Source: Thermodesulfovibrionia bacterium
GTDB lineage: Bacteria > Nitrospirota > Thermodesulfovibrionia > UBA6902
Direction of reading: 5' to 3'
Assembly: GCA_945786855.1 (NCBI GenBank)
Contig: CALZGI010000056.1
Location: 1 to 48,145, forward strand
DNA: 48,145 nucleotides
Shown here one piece after another: positions 33,186-41,513 of this stretch. A program made the translations under genes and the position numbers. The notes below the pieces were generated by a model. That model made no database searches. It saw nothing but the letters and a program-made list of their open reading frames with translations, and was not told the origin of the DNA. How positions within the stretch are numbered: position 1 is the first letter of the stretch; the number at the start of each line of letters is the position of its first letter.

Positions 33186-34060
33186 TTTGCCTGAATAATC
33201 CTCTTAATCCCTGCGTAATCTTTTCTGATATTCATATCAGCATATCCGGAACCTTCCAGCATGCGGGCAATTGTATCGGCACAGCCACAGCCCACTTCAA
33301 ACATGAGCACGCCATTCCTCTTCAAATACTTTCGCGCTGCAGGAACAATTCTTCTGTAGAAGTCCATACCATCAGGCCCTCCATCGAGAGCGTTCAGGGG
33401 TTCCCAGTCCCTGATTTCAGGTTGAAGGGTCTGTATTTCTCCAGTCCTGATATAGGGAGGGTTTGAGATAATCAAATCAAAGAGTTCATTCTGAACGAGA
33501 GGTTCGAACAGGTCCCCATGAATAAAGGAAACATTGTCAATTCCATTGATTCGCGCATTCATTCTCGCATAACTCATTGCTGTTTCTGAAATGTCTATTC
33601 CAAAAACACGTGAAGAGGGGAGCTCTTTTGCAAGTGCAAGGGCCAGACAGCCACTGCCGGTGCAGAGGTCAAGAACCGTCATTTTAGATTCGTAGTCTGT
33701 ATTCTGTTTTTCGTGGCTGCCCCATGATCGCTGACCCCTGGCCGCTTTGACTGCATCCTCTGCCATGAGCTCCGTTTCGGGCCTCGGAATTAAAACCCCG
33801 TATCCAATATGCAGCCTCAGCCCGAGGAAATCATTATATCCGGTGATGTATTGCAGAGGCTCACGCCTGCTCCTCCTGGCGACCATTTCATCTATGACCA
33901 TCACCTGTCTTTCATCAAGTTCAGGATTGTTTGTATAGAGTTCTGCGAGGCTGACGTTCAGTCCCCGCGTAATTAAAAATTCCGCTTCCTTTTCAACAGC
34001 CTCAATCCCGCTGGGCAGGAGTTCTTCAGATATTTCCCGTAATTTTTCGAATGCGTTCAT
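33173..34060 (-). CDS. prmC: Release-factor glutamine methyltransferase PrmC
   Basis: PrmC methylates the Gln of the GGQ motif of peptide release factors. The 295-aa product has the N-terminal helical domain (with the PLQYITGYNDF patch), the SAM site DLCTGSGCLALALA (131-144) and the catalytic NPPY (200-203). An insertion of about 20 residues rich in Gln/Ser/Lys (RGQRSWGSHEKQNTDYESK, about 108-126) between the two domains is unusual. It lies 97 bases after prfA, its substrate gene, the classic prfA-prmC pairing, and overlaps murA. Confidence 0.94.
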   Translation of the reverse strand: MNAFEKLREISEELLPSGIEAVEKEAEFLITRGLNVSLAELYTNNPELDERQVMVIDEMVARRSRREPLQYITGYNDFLGLRLHIGYGVLIPRPETELMAEDAVKAARGQRSWGSHEKQNTDYESKMTVLDLCTGSGCLALALAKELPSSRVFGIDISETAMSYARMNARINGIDNVSFIHGDLFEPLVQNELFDLIISNPPYIRTGEIQTLQPEIRDWEPLNALDGGPDGMDFYRRIVPAARKYLKRNGVLMFEVGCGCADTIARMLEGSGYADMNIRKDYAGIKRIIQAKWTR

Positions 34061-34157
34061 ATTAAAAATAGGGGCCTGGGATTATTGTATCGAGGGGCCT
34101 GGAGAAGAAAAAATCAAAATCAAATCGATGGATATTCTGCCCTCAAGAGCCATTCTG

Positions 34158-35225
34158 TTAAACTTCCTTTAACCTTTCTGCCTGATAATAGGTAACAAGG
34201 CTGTCAATCAATTCGTCGAGTTCACCTTCAAGAATCAATTGCAGCTTATGAAGAGTCAAGTTTATCCTGTGGTCAGTGACTCTGTTTTGAGGGAAATTGT
34301 AGGTCCTGATTCTTTCACTCCTGTCGCCCGAGCCAACCTGCGATTTCCTCTCTTCTGCCCGTTCTTTCTCCTGGCTTGCAAGTTCCAGATCATAGAGACG
34401 CGACCGCAGCACTTTAAGGGCTTTTTCCTTGTTTTTTATCTGAGACCTGCTGTCCTGGCACTGCACAATCAGCCCCGTAGGCTCGTGTACAATTCTGACT
34501 GCCGAATATGTTGTATTGACACCCTGCCCTCCCGGACCGGAGGAACAATAGGTATCTACCCTCAAATCTTTTTCCTCAATTTTCAGATCAACTTCTTCGG
34601 CTTCAGGCAAAACCGCAACTGTTGCGGCAGACGTATGAATTCTCCCTGAAGTCTCAGTGGCAGGAACCCTCTGGACACGGTGGGTACCGCTTTCATATTT
34701 CAGACGACTATAGGCGCCTTTTCCCTGTATGGAAGCAATTACTTCCTTCAGACCTCCAACTCCTGTAGTGTTCATGTCCATAATTTCCACTTTCCATCGA
34801 TTTGTTTCCGCATACTTGCCGTACATCCGGAAAAGGTCGGAAGCAAACAGCCCCGCTTCATCCCCGCCGGTCCCCGCCCTGATTTCAAGGAGAATATTCT
34901 TGGAATCACGGGGGTCCTTCGGCACAAGCATCAGCTTCAGCTGGTCTTCTACACCGGGCTTTTTTTCCTTGAGTTCATCAATCTCAAGTTCTGCCAGCTC
35001 TTTCAATCCATTGTCGCTCTCAGAATGCAGCATCTCCTCAGCTTCCCGTATACCCGATAATATTTTCTTGTACTCCCTTATTTTTTGTACTATATCTTCG
35101 AGATCAGCCTGCTCTTTTGCATATTTCTGGCTTTTCGTGTAATCAGAAAATATTTCAGGGTCTGACAGAGTCTTCGTCAGCTCATTATATTTATTTTCAA
35201 TTTCTTCCAGTTTATCCAATAACAT
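34158..35225 (-). CDS. prfA: Peptide chain release factor 1
   Basis: RF1 recognises UAG and UAA stop codons and triggers peptide release. The 355-aa product has the coiled N-terminal domain, the stop-recognition tripeptide PAT (residues 188-190, in RVPATETSG) that distinguishes RF1 from RF2's SPF, and the catalytic GGQ (232-234, in [12 protein letters not shown]). The start overlaps the DUF1385 gene by 14 bases, with GGAGTG at a proper distance inside it. RF1 does not read UGA, so it would not compete with selenocysteine insertion at the UGA of the 19.4-kb gene. Confidence 0.97.
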   Translation of the reverse strand: MLLDKLEEIENKYNELTKTLSDPEIFSDYTKSQKYAKEQADLEDIVQKIREYKKILSGIREAEEMLHSESDNGLKELAELEIDELKEKKPGVEDQLKLMLVPKDPRDSKNILLEIRAGTGGDEAGLFASDLFRMYGKYAETNRWKVEIMDMNTTGVGGLKEVIASIQGKGAYSRLKYESGTHRVQRVPATETSGRIHTSAATVAVLPEAEEVDLKIEEKDLRVDTYCSSGPGGQGVNTTYSAVRIVHEPTGLIVQCQDSRSQIKNKEKALKVLRSRLYDLELASQEKERAEERKSQVGSGDRSERIRTYNFPQNRVTDHRINLTLHKLQLILEGELDELIDSLVTYYQAERLKEV

Positions 35226-36117
35226 TCTTTTGACACTCCATTGTGGACTTTCTTTGCAGATTCATATCCAGGACTTCCTCTAAAGCCTTAATTGCAACTT
35301 CTATCTGGTCAAGAGAGGGGATACCCGTTGTGAGCTTCTGCAGCCAGAGCCCCGGCATGGCCACAATTTTCACAATTGGATTCTTCAGTCTCTTTGACGA
35401 GAACTTGATAAATTCATATGACAGGCCCGCAATGAAGGGCATAAGGAAAAATCTCGATAAAAATTTATCTAAAAATGGCCACTCCTTCGGGATTATAGAA
35501 AAAACCAGGATGCTTAAAAACATCACCATTATAAGAAAACTTGTGCCGCACCTTGGGTGGACTGTACTATATTTGTCCGCGTTATCCGGAGTAAGTTCAA
35601 CTCCCGCCTCAAAGGCATGGACTACTTTATGTTCAGCCCCGTGATACTGAAAAACCCTTTTTATATCTTTGCTGCTGCTGATGGCCAGAATATAAACAAG
35701 GAATACAAGCACACGCAGAAGTCCGTCTACCAGATTAAAGAGAAGCGAGCTGTCATGAATGGATGGAGACAGAATACCTAAGAGCTTCGTTCCATATAAC
35801 GGCAGCAGCAGGAAAAGACCTATCCCGATAACAAAGGCCAGGACAACGGTGAAGAACAATGAAGCCGATGAGGGTTTCTCATCCTCATGCCCCGATGCTT
35901 CAGCTGAATACAGGAGGGCCTTTATCCCGATGGAAAGGGCCTGAAAAAGTGCGACAACTCCGCGAATCAAAGGCCACTTCAAAGGCTTCGGCAGGTCACG
36001 GATAATCTCTTTTTTCAGAACGATGTCCGTTTCAGGCGATCTCACAGCAACGGTGTAAGAATTGCCCGACCTCATCATCACCCCTTCAATGACCGCCTGT
36101 CCGCCAATGTCACTCAT
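35212..36117 (-). CDS. DUF1385 membrane protein
   Basis: I start at ATG 36115-36117 because the family begins with [14 protein letters not shown]; the frame extends 15 codons upstream without similarity. The 301-aa product has this signature, several membrane helices (at least four: about 65-85, 95-130, 140-160, 200-235) and conserved [15 protein letters not shown] with the histidines suggestive of metal binding, then [16 protein letters not shown]1385 proteins are of unknown function and are often found beside prfA and rpmE, exactly as here. The reading frame overlaps prfA by 14 bases. Confidence 0.88.
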   Translation of the reverse strand: MSDIGGQAVIEGVMMRSGNSYTVAVRSPETDIVLKKEIIRDLPKPLKWPLIRGVVALFQALSIGIKALLYSAEASGHEDEKPSSASLFFTVVLAFVIGIGLFLLLPLYGTKLLGILSPSIHDSSLLFNLVDGLLRVLVFLVYILAISSSKDIKRVFQYHGAEHKVVHAFEAGVELTPDNADKYSTVHPRCGTSFLIMVMFLSILVFSIIPKEWPFLDKFLSRFFLMPFIAGLSYEFIKFSSKRLKNPIVKIVAMPGLWLQKLTTGIPSLDQIEVAIKALEEVLDMNLQRKSTMECQKNVIG

Positions 36118-36225
36118 AGTGCATAACTTCCCATGTGCAAAGGAGATTCGTGGCATAAGCACAGAATCGGTTATTCCCGTGTGCCCTGTCAGCCCGTACC
36201 TCTTCGACTGTCTTCACAGCACAAC

Positions 36226-36277
36226 AAAAAAAAGGAAATCCGCCACTCTATGAGTTTGTTTAAAAGCGCGAATTTCC
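36226..36277 (-). terminator. Rho-independent terminator after rpmE
   Basis: On the minus strand, GGAAATTCGC (36277-36268) pairs with GCGGATTTCC (36243-36234) over 10 bp with one T-G wobble, and a 24-base loop. The stem is followed by eight T (36233-36226). It begins 14 bases after the rpmE stop. Confidence 0.8.
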
Positions 36278-36290
36278 CTTTTACGTTCAG

Positions 36291-36497
36291 CTATTTTTTG
36301 TGTTTAGCGTATTTCTTTTTAAACTTCTCAACCCTTCCTTCTGCATCAACAAGTTTCTGCTTGCCCGTGAAAAAAGGATGGCATTGAGAGCACATATCAA
36401 CGTGAATGGACTCCTGCGTAGATATGGTCGGAAAAGATGCCCCGCAGGCGCATACAGCTTTGATTTCTTTTGATTGAGGATGAATTTTTTCTTTCAC
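36291..36497 (-). CDS. rpmE: Ribosomal protein bL31, zinc-binding form
   Basis: A 68-aa large-subunit ribosomal protein. [24 protein letters not shown] followed by [19 protein letters not shown] gives the CxC...CxxC zinc site of the C+ form, and it ends in the usual basic tail KKKYAKHKK. The start is GTG (36495-36497) with GGAGG five bases upstream. A terminator follows it, so the DUF1385-prfA group downstream needs its own promoter. Confidence 0.95.
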   Translation of the reverse strand: MKEKIHPQSKEIKAVCACGASFPTISTQESIHVDMCSQCHPFFTGKQKLVDAEGRVEKFKKKYAKHKK

Positions 36498-36872
36498 AAT
36501 GACCTCCAGCTATTAAATATAGCAGAGCGGGAGATGATTTTGCAATAGCCCTTATGAACGAGCCCGTGGAGAGCTGAGAGGAATCAAAAAAACAAATACG
36601 TAATCGGCATGAAAATACCTTTCATGATGTCATTAACGAATAAGCCCCAAATAACAAACTCCAAAATACAAATAAATCAAAAATATGAAGATCCAAACAA
36701 CAAAAAGCGCTGATGAGTTCCATAAGCTCGGGGCTTCGATTATTGCAAATTGGAATTTATTTGATATTTGGTATTTGGTTTTTGGAATTTTGTCTCAGGA
36801 TTGACTCAAGCCATAAGAAGGTGATAAAAGCATTTACAGATCTTTTATACGCATTTATTATTCAGTACAGGG
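36498..36872. other. Intergenic region with imperfect inverted repeat
   Basis: This 375-base region has no credible gene. It is AT-rich and contains a long imperfect inverted repeat (36641-36793) described separately. The remaining bases around 36800-36872 hold no recognisable promoter pair or structure. Confidence 0.4.
36641..36793. repeat. Imperfect inverted repeat of AAATACCAAA-type units
   Basis: The left arm (from AAGCCCC at 36641) contains repeated CAAATA/CCAAA units; the right arm (from GGGGCTT at 36730) contains the complementary TTGG/ATTTG units and ends in TTTTTGGAATTTTG. The pattern resembles the AT-rich palindromic elements dispersed through many bacterial genomes. No coding frame runs through it. 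Confidence 0.5.
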
Positions 36873-37082
36873 TTACCATATGAGAGATAGAAATGCGTCA
36901 AGGTCAGTCTGAAGACGGTTGAACTTACACCAGATGACCATGCACTGCTCCGACCGGTAACAGTAACCGCCCTTGATGACTACGTGAATATTTATTCCCG
37001 TTCTGTCTTTATGGGGGCAGGCTACGTGAAGTTTCCCCGTTTCAACTGCATAGGTCTTCTGCATTAAAGGGTCTCTCTTCAT
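36873..37082 (-). CDS. Hypothetical 69-aa protein
   Basis: A 69-residue frame between dnaG and rpmE. It contains Cys and His residues (HVACPHKDR, GGYCYRSEQC, IWCKF) that could bind a metal. The ATG at 37082 has only a weak purine-rich upstream (AAAGAG). Amino-acid composition is protein-like, and the neighbours leave a hole of just this size, but no family was recognised. It could also be a spurious frame. Confidence 0.45.
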   Translation of the reverse strand: MKRDPLMQKTYAVETGKLHVACPHKDRTGINIHVVIKGGYCYRSEQCMVIWCKFNRLQTDLDAFLSLIW

Positions 37083-37139
37083 CTCTTTATTTTAGACCTA
37101 TTTGAAAGTCTTTGCAAAACACTACCCCCAACTTCCGAC

Positions 37140-38825
37140 TCACAGAATAAGCTTCTGCCGCTCCTGTAACAGCTTATTCCGCAGGGCACTGTCTTTCTTT
37201 GATTCTGCCTCCTTTATTTTTTTATCAAGATCCCGAACAAGCAGGTCGTGCCTGTTTACCAGAACCCTCTTCAAACAGTCACTGAGAACCTTATCAGGAT
37301 CTTCAAAATCATCCATTAATGAAACTTTCGTAAGAATGGTCCTTTCCTCTTCATTACAACGGGAAAGCAGTTCACTGAGATCATTCCATCCCGCCTGTAA
37401 GTTACTGAATATCGACTTCATCACCGGATTCTTAAAATCGTCCGATGCCAGTTCTCCAATAATTTCTTTTGATTTTCCAGGCAATTGAAGGATCAATTTA
37501 AAAATAAAAATTTCCAGGTCCGGCGGTTTTGAATATTGTTTCCCCGCCGGAGCAGGTCTCCTGTATCCGCTCTGAACCTGCTTTTTTATCTTTTGAAATT
37601 CCTCACGGACATAGGATTCCCCTACGTCCAGTTTTTCAGACAATGCCCTGATGTACGTTCCCTGAAGTATTTTATCGGTTATTCTGGATATAGTTTCAAG
37701 CGCTTCACGGGCCAATAAACGTTTGTCCCCCTTTTGACGCATAAAAAAATCGACAATCGAAAGAGGATTTTCAGTCAGGTTCTGAAAGGCTTCTCTGCCA
37801 TTTTTTCTCAGGTAACTGTCGGGATCTTCATTGTCAGGAACAGCAAGGATCTTTACGTTCAGACCGCTTTCCAGCAGTATCCCGGAAGCGTTCTTTGCAG
37901 CTTTTTTACCCGCCCCGTCACTGTCGAAAACAATAATCACATCTTCCGTAAACCGCTTGATCAGTTTCCCCTGCTCCTGGGTCAAAGCTGTCCCGAGAGG
38001 GGCCACCGCATTCGAAAAACCATAAATATGGGCCGTTATCACATCCATATAGCCTTCCATCAACAGCACAGATCCGGTCTCTTTTATGGCATCCCGGGCA
38101 AGATTCAATCCATAGAGCACTTTTCTTTTATTGAATATAAGGGTTTCAGGTGAATTTAAATACTTAGGCTCTGACCCGTCTATCGATCTACCGCCAAACG
38201 CGGAAACATCTCCCTTCAGGTCATAAATCGGAAACATTATTCTGTCCCGGAAGGCATCATAGAAGCCCTTCGAACCCTGAGCAGCAAGGCCGGCTTTTTT
38301 GATAATCTCGGGCTTATACCCTTGCCGGGTCAGATAGGATAACAGGGCATTCCATGATTTTGGAGCATATCCAACTGAAAATGTCTGTCTGTATTTTTCG
38401 CTGATTCCGCGGCTGCCGAGATACTCTGACGCTTTTACATTTCTGGTAAGCTGCTGACTGAAGAAAGAAAGGGTATCTCTGTGCATGTTGAACAGCACTT
38501 CTTTTTCACCTGATTTCGCGGGAGAACCCTGAGATGTCCTGAGTGTAACACCCGCTTTTTTGGCAAGCACATTCAGCACTTCCGGAAACGTCATATTCTC
38601 ATACTTAACCAGGAAGGTAAAAATGTCGCCGCCGCTTCCGCATCCAAAACAGTGATATATCTGCTTGGCCGGGCTTACAGTAAATGACGGGGTTTTTTCG
38701 GTATGAAAGGGGCAAAGCCCTTTCCAGTTTTGTCCCGCTTTTTTCAGGTTCACATATTCGGAGATTAAATCAACAATGTCTATCCTGTCTTTTATCTCTT
38801 CCAGGGAGCTATCGTAGGCGGGCAT
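37140..38825 (-). CDS. dnaG: DNA primase DnaG
   Basis: DnaG makes RNA primers for DNA replication. The 561-aa product has the N-terminal CHC2 zinc finger (Cys38, His41, Cys59, Cys62 in CPFHTEKTPSF and HCFGCGSGGD). The RNA-polymerase core contains a Toprim domain (about 250-340) with LMEGYMDVI and VFDSDGAGKKAA, where Glu and the DSD acids bind Mg2+. A C-terminal helicase-binding domain of about 150 residues completes it. It belongs to the rpsU-yqeY-nif3-dnaG row, a variant of the macromolecular-synthesis operon; rpoD is not next to it here. The ATG has no good Shine-Dalgarno. Confidence 0.95.
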   Translation of the reverse strand: MPAYDSSLEEIKDRIDIVDLISEYVNLKKAGQNWKGLCPFHTEKTPSFTVSPAKQIYHCFGCGSGGDIFTFLVKYENMTFPEVLNVLAKKAGVTLRTSQGSPAKSGEKEVLFNMHRDTLSFFSQQLTRNVKASEYLGSRGISEKYRQTFSVGYAPKSWNALLSYLTRQGYKPEIIKKAGLAAQGSKGFYDAFRDRIMFPIYDLKGDVSAFGGRSIDGSEPKYLNSPETLIFNKRKVLYGLNLARDAIKETGSVLLMEGYMDVITAHIYGFSNAVAPLGTALTQEQGKLIKRFTEDVIIVFDSDGAGKKAAKNASGILLESGLNVKILAVPDNEDPDSYLRKNGREAFQNLTENPLSIVDFFMRQKGDKRLLAREALETISRITDKILQGTYIRALSEKLDVGESYVREEFQKIKKQVQSGYRRPAPAGKQYSKPPDLEIFIFKLILQLPGKSKEIIGELASDDFKNPVMKSIFSNLQAGWNDLSELLSRCNEEERTILTKVSLMDDFEDPDKVLSDCLKRVLVNRHDLLVRDLDKKIKEAESKKDSALRNKLLQERQKLIL

Positions 38826-38836
38826 GATTTATAAAG

Positions 38837-38897
38837 AAAGGCACAGAGGCACAAAGGCACAAAGCAAAAATATTGTTCCTTAACCCTCCGTGCCTTT
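38837..38897. repeat. Inverted repeat between nif3 and dnaG
   Basis: AAAGGCACAGAG (38837-38848) pairs with CTCCGTGCCTTT (38886-38897) over 12 bp with one mismatch. The left arm continues as a triplicated GGCAC(A)AAG. This type of GGCACAAAGGCAC palindrome is common between bacterial genes and may mark a processing or termination site. Confidence 0.5.
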
Positions 38898-38906
38898 TTG
38901 TCTTTG

Positions 38907-39869
38907 TCACTTCTTTAACCTGCTAAACCTTCTGAATCCTGAACAGGCGACTATTTCCAGTCTGCCTTTCTTCTGCACTTCATCGAGCATTAAATTTATC
39001 CCAAGATTGTCACTCGAAATGTGGCCGGCAATTACTACATTCATATGATGCTTTTCAGCTTCCTTCCTGTGTTCATCGCTAAGATGCATCCCTACAATTG
39101 TATTTACTCCCGAATGAACGAGGCTCTTGAATATATCCCGGGCGCCTTCAGTCCCGCCCGTCATGTCAACAAAAACTTTCCCGGCGCTGCGCTCCTTTGA
39201 TCCAAGGAGTATTTTAGGGCCGGCGTTATTCTTTGCGCCTTCACGGTATTCAGGGATATCCATCAGTATTTTCAGTATATCACCAATCGAATCAGGGGCT
39301 TTCTTGTTGAGAATATCCTGGAGAAAAGTTACAACCATGTTATCGGTGGGAGTATGCATACACATAAACGGGATATCGAGCAATTTTGCCACATCCGCCG
39401 CCCGTGTATGGTTCGCGGGGGAAAGCCTTCGCTCAACCTCTTTTATCCTGCCCTCAAGAAGACCCTCTGCGATGTTTATCGGAACGCCCAGAGTATTTAG
39501 TATATCTGCCTGCATATGCATCACTTCATAAAAATTCGCAAATGCCTTGCCTTCAGGATGGTGAGCTATGACAAGATCAATCTTCCTGCCTCTGGAAGAA
39601 AGCCTGTCGGCAAGGAGAATTTCGCCGACTCCCATGTCAATTCCCAGAAGTGCCGTCCTGATTTCTTCATCACCCTTTCCGTGGAGTATCCTTGTGTCGG
39701 CATAAGGATTTGTCAGGGATTCTGTGTCGAAGAACTCTTTTTCGTCTTTCTTTATATCTTTAGACTTCTTCTTTGCCCTCGCAATAGTCTTTAATACCTT
39801 TTTCTTTCCACGGGGGTCCGCCTCAATTCCTTTGGCTACGACAGTTTCGTATATCTTTCTGAGTTTCAC
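38907..39869 (-). CDS. Nif3-like dinuclear-metal protein
   Basis: A 320-aa member of the NIF3/YbgI/COG0327 family, cytoplasmic proteins with a dinuclear metal centre and unknown reaction. Visible are the metal-binding motif VIAHHPEGKAF with two His, EVERRLSPANHTRAADVAKLLD, MHTPTDN, and the later GHISSDNLGIN, which resembles the second metal motif. It is longer than most members because of an N-terminal extension of about 70 residues and an insertion. The GTG start (39867-39869) directly follows the yqeY stop, with GGAGG in front. Confidence 0.8.
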   Translation of the reverse strand: MKLRKIYETVVAKGIEADPRGKKKVLKTIARAKKKSKDIKKDEKEFFDTESLTNPYADTRILHGKGDEEIRTALLGIDMGVGEILLADRLSSRGRKIDLVIAHHPEGKAFANFYEVMHMQADILNTLGVPINIAEGLLEGRIKEVERRLSPANHTRAADVAKLLDIPFMCMHTPTDNMVVTFLQDILNKKAPDSIGDILKILMDIPEYREGAKNNAGPKILLGSKERSAGKVFVDMTGGTEGARDIFKSLVHSGVNTIVGMHLSDEHRKEAEKHHMNVVIAGHISSDNLGINLMLDEVQKKGRLEIVACSGFRRFSRLKK

Positions 39870-40316
39870 TTATGCCTCCAGCATCTCTTTAACAAGTTTA
39901 TTTACAACCTTCCCGTCGCCCTGCCCTTTTAACTTCGCCATGACCGTTTTCATCACCTTTCCGAGATCCCTCGGGCCTGACGCACCTGTCTCGGCAATTA
40001 CCCCCTTGACGATCTCCCTCGTCTCCTCTTCGCTCAGCTGCCTTGGGAGATAGTGCTGGATAACCATCAATTCATCTTTCTCTTTCTGGGCAAGTTCTGA
40101 TCTGCCGGCATGAGAAAATTGCTCTATCGATTCCTTCGAACGTTTTACGAAGGACAACAGGATTGACTGCATGTCTTCGTCTGTCAAAGAAGTCTTTTTT
40201 TCAATTTCTCTGTTCTTCATCGACGCTTTTATCATTCTGAGCACAGAGACTTTGTTTTTATCCCCTGATTTGAGGGCCTTTGTACAATCGTCTGCAATTT
40301 TATCAGCAATGAGCAT
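39870..40316 (-). CDS. yqeY: GatB/YqeY-domain protein
   Basis: A 148-aa YqeY-type protein, a small helical domain related to the C-terminus of GatB. Motifs: VLRMIKASMKNREIEKK, FVKRSKESIEQF, and LGKVMKTVMAKLKGQGDGKVVNKLVKEML. It may bind tRNA or assist translation, but the role is unproven. It lies two bases after rpsU and abuts the nif3-like gene, the usual rpsU-yqeY linkage. Confidence 0.9.
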   Translation of the reverse strand: MLIADKIADDCTKALKSGDKNKVSVLRMIKASMKNREIEKKTSLTDEDMQSILLSFVKRSKESIEQFSHAGRSELAQKEKDELMVIQHYLPRQLSEEETREIVKGVIAETGASGPRDLGKVMKTVMAKLKGQGDGKVVNKLVKEMLEA

Positions 40317-40318
40317 TC

Positions 40319-40522
40319 TTACCTCGGCGACATTTTAAATTTTTTGCTCTTTGCCGCTTTTTTTTGGGCGGCAATTGACTTTTTCTTTCTCTTTACACTC
40401 GGTTTGTCATAATGTTCTCTTTTCCTCACTTCCGACAAAACACCTTCACGTTCACACTGCTTTTTGAATTTGCGGATAGCGTTTTCAAAAGACTCATTCT
40501 CCCTGACCTTTACTAAGGGCAT
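40319..40522 (-). CDS. rpsU: Ribosomal protein bS21
   Basis: A 67-aa small-subunit ribosomal protein. [39 protein letters not shown] is a near-perfect bS21 signature, and the tail is very basic. Good ribosome-binding site (GGGGAGGTGAGAAGGA before ATG). It heads rpsU-yqeY-nif3-dnaG. A TTGCGT-N18-TATATT promoter-like pair lies about 50 bases upstream. Confidence 0.96.
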   Translation of the reverse strand: MPLVKVRENESFENAIRKFKKQCEREGVLSEVRKREHYDKPSVKRKKKSIAAQKKAAKSKKFKMSPR

Positions 40523-40735
40523 TCCTTCTCACCTCCCCTGCGATAAAGTATGATAATATACCTTTTAATAATTTGTTTACGCAAGCGGCCCGATTGACGC
40601 AAAATGCTCAAACTAATTGATTAATTGAAATTTTAAGACCTCTTACTCACTACCGGACTGTTCTGATGCTATCAAAACCCACAACTGGATAATCTATATA
40701 TTTCAGATTCTTCCCATGATAAAGTGAAGGGGAAT

Positions 40736-41086
40736 TTACTTTATTATCCTGTTTGTTCCATCAAGGCGGATGATTTTAGGAGAATACCTGTCCATCTCTT
40801 CTTCTGCGTAATACCTGTATGAAAAAATGATAATTATATCTCCAATTGTCCCTTTTCTCGCCGTTGCTCCATTGAGACAGATAGTCCCCGAATCCCGCTC
40901 ACCGGGAATAACATAGGTTTCAAATCTTTCACCATTATTAAGGTTCCCGACCCTGACCTGCTCAAAGGGCTTAATGCCGGTAACTTCCAGCAAAGCCTCA
41001 TCGATTGTCATGCTTCCTTCATAGGAAATGTTGGAGTCCGTAACAGTAGCCTGATGAATTTTGGCACTCAGCATACACCTGAGCAT
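40736..41086 (-). CDS. panD: Aspartate 1-decarboxylase PanD
   Basis: PanD makes beta-alanine from L-aspartate for pantothenate and CoA. The 116-aa proenzyme is cut before Ser25 in YEGSMTIDE to form the pyruvoyl group, a site fully conserved here. GERDSGTICLNGAT and GDIIIIFSYRYYAEEE close the barrel-like fold. Length is typical. It follows gatC on the same strand, after a 154-base gap. Other pantothenate genes are not in the window. Confidence 0.95.
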   Translation of the reverse strand: MLRCMLSAKIHQATVTDSNISYEGSMTIDEALLEVTGIKPFEQVRVGNLNNGERFETYVIPGERDSGTICLNGATARKGTIGDIIIIFSYRYYAEEEMDRYSPKIIRLDGTNRIIK

Positions 41087-41240
41087 AGTCTGCTCCTTGT
41101 GATTAAAAGTCTAATTAATCTTATAATGCAGCAGGATTGAGTGTCAATAGCCGGCCAATAAAATTACAGACGTCACAATTCCCTATCAGAACAGTGAGCG
41201 GGATTCAGCCCGGAATCGGGCATTAGTGCATCCCGATTAT

Positions 41241-41513
41241 TTATTCTATTATTTTCGGGACGCTGAAGAAATGATCACTTTTCTCCGGCGCATTTTGGAG
41301 GACTTTTTCTTGTGGCAGCGAAGGTTTGAGCCTGTCTTCTCGAAAGACATTTTTCACTGGAAGTACGTGAGCAGTGGGCTCTACATCTGTTGTGTCCAGC
41401 TCATTTAATTTGTCTATATATTGAATGATACTGCCTACCTGATCGGAAAAGAGTTTCTTTTCTTCCTCTGACAGATGAAGCCTTGCAAGCAGCGCTATAT
41501 GCTCAATATGCAT
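41241..41513 (-). CDS. gatC: Aspartyl/glutamyl-tRNA amidotransferase subunit C
   Basis: GatC is the small chaperone-like subunit of the GatCAB complex that amidates Glu-tRNA(Gln) and Asp-tRNA(Asn). The 90-aa product has IEHIALLARLHLSEEEKKLFSDQVGSIIQYIDKLNELDTTDVEPTAH, the family pattern. Its ATG overlaps the pcrA stop by one base (TAATG), so translation is coupled to the helicase. gatA and gatB are not adjacent, which is unusual since gatCA are often together. Confidence 0.93.
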   Translation of the reverse strand: MHIEHIALLARLHLSEEEKKLFSDQVGSIIQYIDKLNELDTTDVEPTAHVLPVKNVFREDRLKPSLPQEKVLQNAPEKSDHFFSVPKIIE

